Positions 36,510 through 45,717 are shown, counted from the first letter of the stretch. The stretch is DNA of 64,000 nucleotides from CAVRIA01 sp963721115 (GCA_963721115.1 CAVRIA010000014.1:130197-194196); one strand, 5' to 3'. The notes: a model not told the origin generated them from the sequence alone. Program-made: numbers and translations.

Positions 36510-37271
36510 ATGGGACGTCTCGACGACCGGATCGCTCTCGTCACCGGCGCCGGCAGCGGCATCGGCCGCGCCATCAGCGCCCGGCTCGCCGCCGAGGGCG
36601 CGCGTGTGGCTGCGGCCGACCTGGACGCCACCGCGGCCGAAGAAACCGCCGCGCGGATTCGACAGCAGGGGGGCCAGGCGCGGGCGGCGGCGATGGATGT
36701 GACGGATTTCGACGCCGTGCGCGCCGCCGTTGGCGAGGTGCGCTCCGCCTGGGGGCCGGTCGACATCCTGGTAAACAACGCCGGCTGGGACCGCATGGAG
36801 CGCTTCGTCGACAACACGCCGGAGCTGTGGACGCGCGTCATCGACATCAACCTGCGCGGCCCCATCCATTGCTGCCGGGCCGTCCTCGACGACATGATGG
36901 CGCGCAACAGCGGCAAGATCGTCTCGATCAGCTCCGACGCCGCCCGCGTCGGCAGCAGCGGCGAGGCCGTGTACTCCGCCTGCAAAGGCGGTATCGTCTC
37001 GTTCTCGAAGACTCTGGCACGCGAGCTCGCCCGCCACCGCATCAACGTCAACGTGGTCTGTCCCGGCCCGACCGACACGCCGCTGCTGCGCGGCATGGTC
37101 GAGTCGGGCTCCGACAAGCTGGTCGATGCCCTGGTGCGCGCGATTCCCTTCAAGCGCCTCGCCGCGCCGGAGGAGATCGCCGCCGCCGTGGCATTCTTCG
37201 CCTCGCCGGACGCGGACTTCGTCACCGGCCAGGTGCTGAGCGTCAGCGGCGGATTGACGATGGCGGGGTGA
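36510..37271 (+). CDS. SDR-family NAD(P)-dependent oxidoreductase (BadH/FabG-like)
   Basis: A 253-residue classical SDR: VTGAGSGIG at residues 11-19, the VNNAG motif, catalytic SISSDAARVG (Ser) with VYSACKGG (Tyr and Lys), and the CPGPTDTPLL loop. Asp at the end of the second strand (AADLDAT) favours NAD. It resembles 2-hydroxycyclohexanecarboxyl-CoA dehydrogenase and FabG about equally, so the substrate is left open. It begins 17 bases after the ccmD-like gene and could be on the same transcript. Confidence 0.85.
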   Translation: MGRLDDRIALVTGAGSGIGRAISARLAAEGARVAAADLDATAAEETAARIRQQGGQARAAAMDVTDFDAVRAAVGEVRSAWGPVDILVNNAGWDRMERFVDNTPELWTRVIDINLRGPIHCCRAVLDDMMARNSGKIVSISSDAARVGSSGEAVYSACKGGIVSFSKTLARELARHRINVNVVCPGPTDTPLLRGMVESGSDKLVDALVRAIPFKRLAAPEEIAAAVAFFASPDADFVTGQVLSVSGGLTMAG

Positions 37272-37274
37272 GGA

Positions 37275-37347
37275 CGTGTGGACGTGTGGACGTGCTGACG
37301 TGTGGACGTGTGGACGTGCTGACGTGCTGGGGTGTTGGAGTACTGGG
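37275..37347. repeat. Short-word tandem tract (GACGTGTG/GACGTGCT)
   Basis: After the SDR stop the sequence is built of the words ggacgtgtgg, gacgtgctg and ctggggtgttgg repeated with a period of about 8-10 bases. It is non-coding. Its reverse complement forms the tract at 38008-38093, on the other side of the histidine phosphatase gene. Confidence 0.7.
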
Positions 37348-37442
37348 GTGGTGCACGTAGCGGCCGGCGGCGGTTGAACCGCGGTGGGCGCCGGGGTCCG
37401 CCGTTGCGGGCGGCGTCCGGCATCGGATAGCCTGCGGTCGCG

Positions 37443-38003
37443 ATGCGCATCGTGTTGGCTCGTCACGGCAAGCCGGACCTCAGGGGTCCGCCCGATCTGC
37501 ACGGCGCCGAGCTGGCTCTCTGGATCCGGCGCTACGACGCCGCCGGCATCGATCGATCGTTGCCGCCACCGGACGAGCTGCGCCAGCATGCGCTCGCCGT
37601 GGGCCGGGTCGCCACCAGCGACCTGCGCCGGACCGTGGAGTCCGCCCGCCTGCTCGCTCCGCGCCGGCGGCCACACCGCGACCGCGTGTTCCGCGAAGCG
37701 GCTCTGCCCGAGCCCCCTTTCGGGCTGGTCCGGCTGCGGCCCGCGACGTGGGGGGCGATGATGCGAGCGGCGTGGTTTCTGGGCTGGTCGCCGCGCGTCG
37801 AGCCTCTCGCCGACGCGCGAGCCCGCGCTCGCCACGCCGCGGACCAGCTCGTCGCGATGAGCCGGCGCCACCAGTCCGTGCTGCTCGTCGGCCACGGCAT
37901 CTTCAACGCCCTCATCGCCTGGGAGCTGTGCAACGCCGGATGGAGCGGCCCGCGCTTCTTCGCCGGCGGCTACTGGACCTGGGCCGCGTACGAGAGGCAG
38001 TAG
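37443..38003 (+). CDS. Histidine phosphatase superfamily protein
   Basis: A 186-residue phosphatase with the phosphohistidine motif LARHGKP at residues 5-11 and the second His in LLVGHGIFN. SDLRRTVESARLL supplies the usual Arg. It is related to SixA/CobC/phosphoglycerate mutase-type enzymes; the substrate is unknown. The gene is bracketed by an inverted pair of word-repeat tracts. Start is ATG 37443. Confidence 0.83.
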   Translation: MRIVLARHGKPDLRGPPDLHGAELALWIRRYDAAGIDRSLPPPDELRQHALAVGRVATSDLRRTVESARLLAPRRRPHRDRVFREAALPEPPFGLVRLRPATWGAMMRAAWFLGWSPRVEPLADARARARHAADQLVAMSRRHQSVLLVGHGIFNALIAWELCNAGWSGPRFFAGGYWTWAAYERQ

Positions 38004-38007
38004 CTCC

Positions 38008-38093
38008 CCTCAGCACTCCAGCACATCGGCACTCCAGCACGTCCGCACGTACTCCGCACATCAGCACATCAGCACGTCCACACGTCCCTCACC
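38008..38093. repeat. Short-word tandem tract, inverted copy
   Basis: Words cagcactcc, cagcacatc, cagcacgtc and cacacgtcc are repeated across about 85 bases. Read on the minus strand this is GGACGTGTGGACGTGCTGAT and similar, the same words as the tract at 37275-37347. The two tracts face each other across one gene. Confidence 0.7.
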
Positions 38094-38760
38094 CCTCCAA
38101 CAATCCACCCCAAGTGCGGAGCACCGCCTGCGTCGCATCGAGGCGAACCTCGCCCGTCGCGATCAGGCGCGCCAGCGCCCGCACGTCGCCGATCTCGTCG
38201 ACGTCGAAGCTCTCGGGGAGGAGCCGCAGGCGCAGTCCCATCGACTCCACCCTCTTCGCGGTCAGCTCGAGGACGCGGGGCGTGCTCATCTCGATGCCGG
38301 TGAACACGCCGTGCGCGCCGGCCAGGCCGACCAGGCAGTAGCCGCCGTCGCGGCTCGGAACCAGAACCACGTCGGCGCTCGCCAAGGTCGCGAAGGCATC
38401 GCGCAGGGTGGACTCCGCGAGGTGCGGTACATCGGCGCCGATCATCACCACGCGCTCGGCACCGGCGGCGAACAGATCCTCGAAGCAGCAGCGCATGCGG
38501 TCGCCCAGATCCGCGCCGCGCTGATCGATTCGCCGATGCCCCGCTCCGACCAGCGAGCCGAGGTCCGCCCCCGGCGGATCGACCGCCCAGACCAGCCGCC
38601 ACGGCCCCGCCGCGAGGCGCGCCGCGATATCGCGCAGGAAGGCCTCGTACAGGGCGCACGCCCGGCGCTCTCCCACCTGCCTGGCCAGACGCGTCTTCAC
38701 CTCCGCCGGCACCGGCTCCTTGGCCATCACGACCAACACCTCCGGAGGCGGGCGGGTCAC
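38089..38760 (-). CDS. DUF2064 / TIGR04282 glycosyltransferase-like protein
   Basis: A 223-residue protein with the family pattern VVMAKEPVPAEVKTRLAR at the N-terminus, VVMIGADVPHL (the Asp of a nucleotide-diphospho-sugar transferase core) and VPSRDGGYCLVGL. The family is GT-A-like and often sits with sugar or arsenosugar genes; function unproven. The probable start is GTG 38760, 20 bases after the patatin gene, so the pair is likely an operon. Confidence 0.8.
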   Translation of the reverse strand: MTRPPPEVLVVMAKEPVPAEVKTRLARQVGERRACALYEAFLRDIAARLAAGPWRLVWAVDPPGADLGSLVGAGHRRIDQRGADLGDRMRCCFEDLFAAGAERVVMIGADVPHLAESTLRDAFATLASADVVLVPSRDGGYCLVGLAGAHGVFTGIEMSTPRVLELTAKRVESMGLRLRLLPESFDVDEIGDVRALARLIATGEVRLDATQAVLRTWGGLLEG

Positions 38761-38780
38761 ACGAACGGCACCTCGCCTCG

Positions 38781-39965
38781 CTACGCCGCCGCGCCGGCCG
38801 CCGCGCCCTCGAGCTCGTCGACCCGCGGGCCAGCGGCCAGCCAGGCGCTCGCCGCGCGCCGCCCGGCGGCGTGCATGTCGGCCATCACCTGGCGATCGAA
38901 GTAGAGGTAGGAGCCGGCGTTGAAGCACGCCTCGCGCGCCGGACGCAAGGCTTCGTACAGCTTCACGTCCCGATACGCCGACCGCTGCAGATGGGCGAGG
39001 CGGTTGCGCTCGAGCAGCAGCTTGCGGTCGACGTTGTAGGCGTTCTCCAGCATCGTGTCGACGGTGCGCTCGACGGCGCGGCCGAAGCGGGTGAACTCGC
39101 CGCGATCGGGGTCCGGCGGCTCGGTTACCAGCACCGTGATGATCTCGTCCGCGCCCAACGCCACCACCGGGGCGAGCGGCGTGTTGACCAGGAGACCGCC
39201 GTCCCACAGCAGGTGCTCCCCGATCGGCACCGGCGGAAACAGCAGCGGAATGCTGGCGCTCGCCAGCACCATGTCGACGGTGATGGCGTCGACGACGACA
39301 TAGTCGGGGGGACGCGTCAGCGGCGTCTCCGCCGTGACGTAGCGCACCACGTGACCGGTGTGGGCGTCCACCGTGTTGATCGCCAGCCGGTGCCCGTTGC
39401 GGGGCACGATCTCGCCGCCGAACTCGGCCACCAGCCGCTCGCGAAGCTGCGCCGTGTCGACGACGAACGGCTCGCGGATTCCGTCGAGGAGACGGCTGAC
39501 CAATTCGAAGCGCCGCGTCAGCAGGTACTCGACCAACAGGGCGAGCAGGCTGCCCTTGCGGGGCGGGAGGTGGTTGCGGGCGCGCTGCAGGAAGGGCTGC
39601 AGATTGCGGCGCGGCGACAGCCAGCGCAGCGCCTCCTCGCCGGTCAGGCGCAGCAGCGAGCGAACCGCGGTGTGGAAGAAGACCGGGCTGGCGACGACCG
39701 GCGGGTTGTCGGCGATGCCGTTCCAGAACGCCATCATCTGCCGCGGCGACCGGCCGGCCGCGATCAGCGCGCCGTTGATCGCCCCCGCCGAGGTGCCCGA
39801 CAAGACGACCGGGCCGGCGGAAAACCGGGGGTCGCGCAGCAGGCGCTCGTAAACCCCCACCTGGAAGGCCCCGCGGGCCCCACCGCCGGAAAGAACCAAC
39901 CCCAGCGTTCCGCGCCTTCGCGCGCGCCCTCGCTTCACCACCCGCTCGCTACGGATCGAAGTCAC
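38781..39965 (-). CDS. Patatin-like phospholipase
   Basis: A 394-residue alpha/beta hydrolase-like lipase. LSGGGARGAFQVGV at about residues 25-38 forms the oxyanion hole, S59 is in SGTSAGAING (GxSxG), and the catalytic Asp is in WDGGLLVNTPL. Members hydrolyse phospholipid acyl esters, and bacterial forms are either cytosolic or delivered effectors. No signal peptide is visible. The likely start is GTG 39965; the basic N-terminus follows. Confidence 0.87.
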   Translation of the reverse strand: MTSIRSERVVKRGRARRRGTLGLVLSGGGARGAFQVGVYERLLRDPRFSAGPVVLSGTSAGAINGALIAAGRSPRQMMAFWNGIADNPPVVASPVFFHTAVRSLLRLTGEEALRWLSPRRNLQPFLQRARNHLPPRKGSLLALLVEYLLTRRFELVSRLLDGIREPFVVDTAQLRERLVAEFGGEIVPRNGHRLAINTVDAHTGHVVRYVTAETPLTRPPDYVVVDAITVDMVLASASIPLLFPPVPIGEHLLWDGGLLVNTPLAPVVALGADEIITVLVTEPPDPDRGEFTRFGRAVERTVDTMLENAYNVDRKLLLERNRLAHLQRSAYRDVKLYEALRPAREACFNAGSYLYFDRQVMADMHAAGRRAASAWLAAGPRVDELEGAAAGAAA

Positions 39966-40085
39966 TCCGTCAATCGTCGCGTTCCCGCCTCCATAATGCA
40001 AGCGAATCGGCACCGGGCGGCCAATATTGACATGCTCGATGTCAGCATGCGAGCTTGCCCGGCGAGTCGAAGAAGGGAGCAAACC

Positions 40086-41085
40086 ATGGCCGGTCTCTAC
40101 CGCATCTACGGGGCGGAGATGTCGCCCTACTCGGTGAAGGTTCGTTCGTACTTCCGCTACAAGGGGATCCCGCACCGATGGATCGTTCGCAATGCGGAGA
40201 GCGAGCCCGACTATCAGAAATACGCGAAGATCCAGATCGTCCCCCTCGTCGTCACCCCAGACGACCGGGGCATCCAGGACTCGACGCCGATCATCGAGCA
40301 GGTCGAGGCGGCGCACCCGCAGCCCTCGATTCACCCCTCCGATCCGGTCGCCGCCTTCGTCTCGGCGCTGCTCGAAGAGTTCGGTGACGAGTGGGGCAAC
40401 AAGTGGATGTTCCACTACCGCTGGGCGCGCGAGGTGGACCAGCTGAGCTCCGCCGGACGCCTGGCGCGCGCCATGATGCCGGCGGCGGACGAGGAGAGGC
40501 ACGCCGGCCATGACCGCCATGATCCGCGAGCGGATGGTGGGGCGCGTGTGGTTCGTCGGCTCGAACGAGCAGAACGCGCCGCAGATCGAGGCGTCCTTTC
40601 GCGACGCCCTCGAGCTGCTGAATACCCACCTGGCCGGCCGCCCCTACCTCTTCGGCGCCCGGCCCGCCTTCGCCGACTTCGCTCTCTGGGGCCAGGTCTA
40701 CAACGCCTGGACCGACCCGACGCCGGGAGCGCTCATCGAGGGGCGCGCCCACGACGTCCTCGCCTGGGTGCAGCGGATGCTCTGGCCGCGGGCGGAGGGC
40801 GAGTTCGAGCCGTGGTCGAGGTTGGAGCCGACGCTGATGCCGCTGCTGCAGCGCCAGGTCGGACGCCTCTTCCTGCCGTGGACGGTAGCGAACGCGGAAG
40901 CCGTCGCCGCCGCACGCGACGAGCTCACCGTCGAGCTGGACGGCCACACCTGGGCCCAGAAGCCGCAGAAATACCACGCCAAGTCGCTGCGCGCTCTGCG
41001 CGAGAAGTACGCCGCCGCGAGCGACGAGAGCGGGCTCGACCCGGTGCTCGAGCGCGCCGGCTGCCTGGCCGCCCTGCGCGCCTGA
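40086..41085 (+). CDS. Long-type glutathione S-transferase family protein, frameshifted
   Basis: The thioredoxin-like N-domain begins [21 protein letters not shown] with a Ser-Pro-Tyr site, and [14 protein letters not shown] is the glutathione-binding Asp-Ser pair. The longer-than-usual C-domain contains [13 protein letters not shown]. The frame shifts near 40500-40510: GCCGGCCATG probably contains one G too many. The joined length is about 332 residues. It is paralogous to the GST at 41794-42822, which shares the KxMFHYRW block and the VGSN segment. A GGGAG ribosome site precedes ATG 40086. Confidence 0.82.
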
Positions 41086-41104
41086 CCCCCAACGAGGAGT
41101 CGCC

Positions 41105-41788
41105 GTGATCGACCTGTACACCGCCCCGACACCGAACGGCTGGAAGGCCTCCGTGACCCTGGAGGAGCTCGAGCTGCCGTACGAGACTCACGCCATCGAC
41201 CTCTCCACCGGCCAGCAGAGGGAAGAGCGCTACCTGAGTCTCAACCCGAACGGCCGCATCCCGACCATCGTCGATCGCGACAACGACGACTTCGCCGTGT
41301 TCGAGTCGGGGGCGATCATGATCTACCTGGCCGAGAAGACCGGACGCCTCATGCCCGGCGACCCGAAGGGGCGCTCGCGCGTGATCCAGTGGCTGATGTT
41401 CCAGATGGGCGGCATCGGCCCGATGATGGGCCAGGCGAACGTCTTCTTCCGCTACTTCCCCGAGCAGATCCAGCCGGCGATCGACCGCTACCAGCACGAA
41501 TCGCGGCGGCTCTTCGAAGTGCTCGACCGCCGCCTCGGCGAGAGCGAGTGGCTGGCCGGCGACTACTCGATCGCCGACATCGCCAACTGGTGCTGGGTGC
41601 GCACCTACCGGTGGTCGGGCGTGTCGATCGAGGGTCTCGCCAACATCAGGCGCTGGCTGGACGCCATGAAGGAGCGCCCCGCCTGCCGCCGCGGCGTCGA
41701 GGTGCCGTTCAAGGTCCAACGGGTGACCGACGACGAGAAGGCGGCGCAGAAGTTCGCCGAGAACGCGCGCAAGACGCTGCAGCGCTGA
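41105..41788 (+). CDS. Glutathione S-transferase (nu/YfcG-like)
   Basis: A 227-residue GST. The N-terminus [21 protein letters not shown] has the TxNGxK signature of the nu class, in which Thr and Asn hold glutathione or glutathione disulfide. [12 protein letters not shown] and [11 protein letters not shown] follow (cis-Pro and Glu-Ser). These enzymes commonly show disulfide-bond reductase activity. It starts 19 bases after the preceding GST and should be co-transcribed with it. Confidence 0.9.
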   Translation: MIDLYTAPTPNGWKASVTLEELELPYETHAIDLSTGQQREERYLSLNPNGRIPTIVDRDNDDFAVFESGAIMIYLAEKTGRLMPGDPKGRSRVIQWLMFQMGGIGPMMGQANVFFRYFPEQIQPAIDRYQHESRRLFEVLDRRLGESEWLAGDYSIADIANWCWVRTYRWSGVSIEGLANIRRWLDAMKERPACRRGVEVPFKVQRVTDDEKAAQKFAENARKTLQR

Positions 41789-41793
41789 GGCCC

Positions 41794-42822
41794 TCAGGTT
41801 TCGAAGAGGCGCTCGCAGCCGGTGCCGGCGAGCAACGCGTCGACGGCGCGCCGGTCGTCCGCGGCCAGCGCCGCGCGCGCCTCGCGCAGCCAGCGCAGGC
41901 ACTTGCCCTGGTAGGGGAACGGCCGCTGCACCCACGGCCGCCCGTCGATCGCGCACTCGACGCTCTCGGCACCGCGCTCGAGCGCCTCCGCGTTGGCGAG
42001 CAGAAAGGGCGCGTACACCCGACCCACCTCGCCCAGAAGATCGCGCAGCGTATCCGGTACCGCGTCGCGCGGGGTCCAATCCCCCGGCGCCGGCTCCAGG
42101 CCGGAGAGGTCCTCGACGACGTCGACCCACGCCACCACGCGCGGCGCCGTCGCGAGCGCGATGGTCGCCGGTGTGGGATCGAAGCCGACCAGCTGGGTGA
42201 GCTGGCCGAAGACGCCGAAGTCCGACGTCCCGGGCCGGCCGCCCATCAGGAAACGCGAGTCGGTGAGGTGGGCGTCGAGAAGGCGCAGCAGCCGCCGGTA
42301 GCTCTCTTCGATGACCGGCGCCGTCGTCCCGTTCGAGCCGACGAGGCCCAGGCGGCCGATCTGGCGCTGCGCGAAGGCCTTCCCGAACGCGCGCGCCTGA
42401 CTCTCCGGGACGTCCGTACGGCTCCAGCGCGGCAGGATCGCCGCCGCGCGCGCGACGTCCGGCTCGAAGGCCCACCGGTAGTGAAACATCGCCTTGGTGA
42501 GCCATTCGTCGCCGTAGTCCTCGAGCAGGGCGTCGACGAACGCCAGCGCCGGATCGGGCGGCACGACCGACCGATCGGGGTACAGCGCCTCGAGCTCCCG
42601 GATCAGCGGCGTCGAGTCGACGTGCGCCTCCTCGCGCCCGCCGGGCCCGGCCAGAATCAGCTGCGGCAGCAGCTCGACGCGGGGGCGCGGCAGCCCGTGG
42701 CTCTCCGGCGATCCCTGGTGCGTCCAGGCATGTGCGATGCGCCGATAGCGCAGCACGGCGCGCAGCTTGCGGCTGTAGGGGGATCCGGGCGAGCCGACGA
42801 GGCGGAGCGGTCGATCCGTCAT
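41794..42822 (-). CDS. Long-type glutathione S-transferase family protein
   Basis: A 342-residue GST of the same long type as the gene at 40086: LVGSPGSPYSRKLRAVLRY at the N-terminus, DSTPLIRELEALYP for glutathione, and DEWLTKAMFHYRW in the C-domain. It converges with the nu-class GST with a 5-base gap. This copy reads intact and serves as a guide for the broken paralogue. Physiological substrate unknown. Confidence 0.87.
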   Translation of the reverse strand: MTDRPLRLVGSPGSPYSRKLRAVLRYRRIAHAWTHQGSPESHGLPRPRVELLPQLILAGPGGREEAHVDSTPLIRELEALYPDRSVVPPDPALAFVDALLEDYGDEWLTKAMFHYRWAFEPDVARAAAILPRWSRTDVPESQARAFGKAFAQRQIGRLGLVGSNGTTAPVIEESYRRLLRLLDAHLTDSRFLMGGRPGTSDFGVFGQLTQLVGFDPTPATIALATAPRVVAWVDVVEDLSGLEPAPGDWTPRDAVPDTLRDLLGEVGRVYAPFLLANAEALERGAESVECAIDGRPWVQRPFPYQGKCLRWLREARAALAADDRRAVDALLAGTGCERLFET

Positions 42823-42904
42823 CGGGGGGTTACAGTCATACAGTGTGTCGAAATTCAAGCCGCGCCCCGCGGCGATCCTGGTCGCCCCGCCGCTGATGCA
42901 AACG

Positions 42905-42951
42905 GGGAGGGCGAGCCGCACCGCCGGGTACGCCAGACGGCTCGCCCTCCC
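42905..42951 (-). terminator. Terminator-like hairpin between GST genes
   Basis: A perfect 14-bp stem (GGGAGGGCGAGCCG at 42905-42918, complement at 42938-42951) has a 19-base loop. It lies 22 bases beyond the stop of the GST at 42973 on the minus strand. Only a weak T-tract follows (CGTTTG), so it is an imperfect terminator. Confidence 0.5.
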
Positions 42952-42972
42952 GTAATGCCATTTCGACGGCGC

Positions 42973-43581
42973 TCAGTCCGCCGAGGCCGCGAAGCTGGCG
43001 CGCGCCTGCACCCGCGACAGCCAGGCGGCGAGGCGCGGAAAGTGCGGCTCGAGGTCGACGCCGCATTTCCCCAGGGCGCCCATGGCCGGGGTGTAGGAGG
43101 CGTCGGCGAGGGAGAAGGCGCCGGCGAGGAAGTCGCGATCGCCGACGGTCGACTCGAGATGCTCCAGATGCTTGGCGGCGGCCGCGCGACAGGCCAGGAT
43201 CTTGCTCTCGTCGCGTGCCGGCGGCTTCTTGAGCAGCGACTCCAGGATCAGGACTCCGGCGTTGGGGGCGAATGCGGTCTCGAAGTAGTGGATCAGCAGG
43301 CGCACGCGGGCCCGCCCGGCCGGATCGGGCGGCATCAGCGGCGGCTCCGGAAAGCGCTCCTCCAAGTACTCGTTGATCACCCACGACTCGTAGAGAACGG
43401 TCTCCCCGTCGATCAGCACGGGGACGCGCCCGAGCGGGTTGAGGCGCCGGAACTCCGGCGTGTTCTGGTCGCCCTTCATCACGTCGATGTGGACGCGCTC
43501 GAAGGGCAACCCCTTCTCGGCCAGGACGATGCGCACGATGCGCGAGTTGCCGGAGTTGGGAAACTGATACAGCTTCAACAT
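42973..43581 (-). CDS. Glutathione S-transferase
   Basis: A 202-residue GST: LKLYQFPNSGNSRIVRIVLAE has the Ser/Asn N-terminal site of theta- or beta-like enzymes, LNPLGRVPVLID the cis-Pro, and VLYESWVINEYL the Glu-Ser glutathione contact. The C-domain contains the N-capping motif FSLADASYTPAM. It is the fourth GST in this 3.5-kb cluster. Substrate unknown. Confidence 0.88.
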   Translation of the reverse strand: MLKLYQFPNSGNSRIVRIVLAEKGLPFERVHIDVMKGDQNTPEFRRLNPLGRVPVLIDGETVLYESWVINEYLEERFPEPPLMPPDPAGRARVRLLIHYFETAFAPNAGVLILESLLKKPPARDESKILACRAAAAKHLEHLESTVGDRDFLAGAFSLADASYTPAMGALGKCGVDLEPHFPRLAAWLSRVQARASFAASAD

Positions 43582-43734
43582 CGCGTACGCCCTCTCGTCG
43601 CGGCCGCTCGGCGCCTCTCGCGCCGGCGCAGCCACACGGTCGAACTACGCGTCAAACCATTCGGCAAGTCAAACCGCCGCGGCGCCGCGCGCACCGCATT
43701 GACGGCCCCGGGCTTGCTCGTCATCCTGAGCCCC

Positions 43735-44592
43735 ATGGCCGCGGTTGCCGAGCAACCCCTCAGCGGGGTGACGGTGCTTTCCTTCGAGAGCCGGCGCGCC
43801 GCCGAGATGGCCGAGCTGATTCGCCGCCACGGCGGTACGCCGCTCAGCGCGCCGTCCATGCGGGAGCTGCCGCTGCGGGAGAACCCGGCCGCGACCGAGT
43901 TCCTGCGCGGGCTGGAGCGCGGCGAGGTCGACGTCGTCGTGCTGCTCACCGGTGTCGGAACCCGCGCCTTGGTCGCCGCGCTCGCCGACGAGTGTCCGCC
44001 CGAGCGCTTCGCCGGCCTGCTGGGCGGCACGACCATCGTGGCGCGCGGCCCGAAACCGGTCGCCGCGCTGCGCGAGATCGGGCTGGTGCCGCACGTGATC
44101 GCTGCCGAGCCGAACACCTGGCGGGAGATTCTGGCGGCCCTCGACCGCGAAGCGCCGGTTCGAGACCGGCGGGTCGCCGTCCAGGAGTACGGTCAGCCCA
44201 ACCCGGAGCTCCTCGCCGGCCTGGCGGAGCGCGGCGCCCGCGTGCTGCAGGTTCCGGTGTACCGGTGGGCCCTGCCCGACGATACCGGGCCGCTGCGCGA
44301 CGGGGTGCAGCGCTTCGCCGCCGGCGCGGTCGATGTCGCCCTGTTCACCAGCGCCCGCCAGGTCGAGCACGTCCTGCAGACCGCCGACGCGCTCGCCCTG
44401 CGCGACCAGCTGCTCGCCGCCGCCCGGCGTGTCGTCGTCGCCTCCATCGGCCCGGTCTGCAGCGAGGCGCTGCATGCGCACGGGCTGCCCGTCGACATCG
44501 AGCCGGAGCATTCGAAGATGGGGCAGCTGGTCGCCGCCGTCGCCCGCCGGGGGCGCGAGCGGCTCGCCGTCAAGCGGAGCGCGGCCGGATGA
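43735..44592 (+). CDS. hemD: Uroporphyrinogen-III synthase HemD
   Basis: HemD cyclises hydroxymethylbilane with inversion of ring D. The family is poorly conserved, but TVLSFESRRAAEMAELI, VVLLTGVGTRALV, ARGPKPVAALRE, the mid-protein VAVQEYGQPN, VDVALFTSARQVEHV and ASIGPVCSEAL are its recognisable blocks. It has 285 residues. It heads a run of hemE, hemH and hemG, which confirms the call. hemC and hemB are not here. Start is ATG 43735. Confidence 0.87.
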   Translation: MAAVAEQPLSGVTVLSFESRRAAEMAELIRRHGGTPLSAPSMRELPLRENPAATEFLRGLERGEVDVVVLLTGVGTRALVAALADECPPERFAGLLGGTTIVARGPKPVAALREIGLVPHVIAAEPNTWREILAALDREAPVRDRRVAVQEYGQPNPELLAGLAERGARVLQVPVYRWALPDDTGPLRDGVQRFAAGAVDVALFTSARQVEHVLQTADALALRDQLLAAARRVVVASIGPVCSEALHAHGLPVDIEPEHSKMGQLVAAVARRGRERLAVKRSAAG

Positions 44593-44613
44593 TCGGGCGG
44601 GAGGAGGGGCCGG

Positions 44614-45717
44614 TTGACCCCGCATCGCGCTTCGCATAGCTACGAGGCCGCCTTGGAAACACAGCCCTTCCTGCTCGCCTGCCGCCGGCAGGCCGCGCCC
44701 TACACACCGATCTGGCTCATGCGGCAGGCCGGGCGGTACATGTCCGAGTACCGCGCCGTGCGCGAGAAGATGGGCTTCCTCGAGCTCTGTCACCATCCGG
44801 AGGCGGCCGCCGAGGTGACCGTCACGGCGGTCGAGCGCCTCGGCGTCGACGCGGCGATCATCTTCGCCGACATCCTGCTCGTCCTCGAGCCGCTCGGCGT
44901 CGGATTGGAATTCACCCGCGGCGATGGACCGGCCATCCACAAGCCGGTGCGCACGCCGGCCGACGTCGCCCGCCTGGCGGCCTACGATCCGGCCGACGCC
45001 CTCGCCTTCGTCTACCAGGCCGTGCGCAACGCCAAGTCGGGCCTCGGCCGGACGCCGCTCATCGGCTTCTCCGGAGCGCCCTTCACGCTCGCCTCCTACC
45101 TCGTCGAAGGCGGCGGCTCGCGCAACTACGTGCGCACCAAGTCCCTGATGTACGAGCACCCGAAAGCGTGGCACGACCTGCTCGGCCTGCTCGCCCGCCT
45201 GATCAATGTCTACCTGCGCGAGCAAGTGAAGGCGGGAGCCGATGCGGTCCAGATCTTCGACAGCTGGGTCGGCTGCCTGTCGCCGAGCGACTACCGGGAG
45301 TACGTCCAGCCCCACTCCCGCGCCGCCATCGCCGGTCTCGGCGCCGACGTTCCCGTCATTCACTTCGGAACCAACACGGGCGGACTGCTGGCCGACATGC
45401 GCGAGGCGGGCGGCGACGTCATCGGCGCCGACTGGCGCCTCGACCTCGACGCCGCCTGGCAGGCGATCGGCTACGATCGCGCCGTGCAGGGGAACCTCGA
45501 CCCGGTCGCCCTGTTCGCGTCGCCGGCGGAGATCCGCCGGCGCGCCGCCGACATCCTGCGGCGCGCCGCCGGCCGGCCCGGTCACATCTTCAACCTGGGG
45601 CACGGCATCCTGCCGGAGACGCCGGTGGATCACGTCGTCGCCCTGGTCGACGCCGTGCACGAGATGAGCTCGCGCGGCGCGGAGAGAACGGGCGAAGGAG
45701 CGCCCACCGGCTCATGA
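44614..45717 (+). CDS. hemE: Uroporphyrinogen decarboxylase HemE
   Basis: HemE removes four carboxyl groups from uroporphyrinogen III. The signature PIWLMRQAGRYM is near residues 32-43, IIFADILLVLEPLG carries the catalytic Asp, and SGAPFTLASYLVEGGGS and HFGTNTGG follow. It has 367 residues. The start appears to be TTG 44614, with GGAGGAG 8 bases upstream; a shorter TTG at 44653 is possible and no ATG fits. The stop overlaps the hemH start. Confidence 0.95.
   Translation: MTPHRASHSYEAALETQPFLLACRRQAAPYTPIWLMRQAGRYMSEYRAVREKMGFLELCHHPEAAAEVTVTAVERLGVDAAIIFADILLVLEPLGVGLEFTRGDGPAIHKPVRTPADVARLAAYDPADALAFVYQAVRNAKSGLGRTPLIGFSGAPFTLASYLVEGGGSRNYVRTKSLMYEHPKAWHDLLGLLARLINVYLREQVKAGADAVQIFDSWVGCLSPSDYREYVQPHSRAAIAGLGADVPVIHFGTNTGGLLADMREAGGDVIGADWRLDLDAAWQAIGYDRAVQGNLDPVALFASPAEIRRRAADILRRAAGRPGHIFNLGHGILPETPVDHVVALVDAVHEMSSRGAERTGEGAPTGS

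Noticed and set aside
41389..44592. A 1,067-codon plus-strand open frame across the GST cluster and hemD
   Set aside because: Only its last part (from 43735) is real, as hemD. The earlier part is antisense to two intact GST genes and has no domain, an artefact of high GC.
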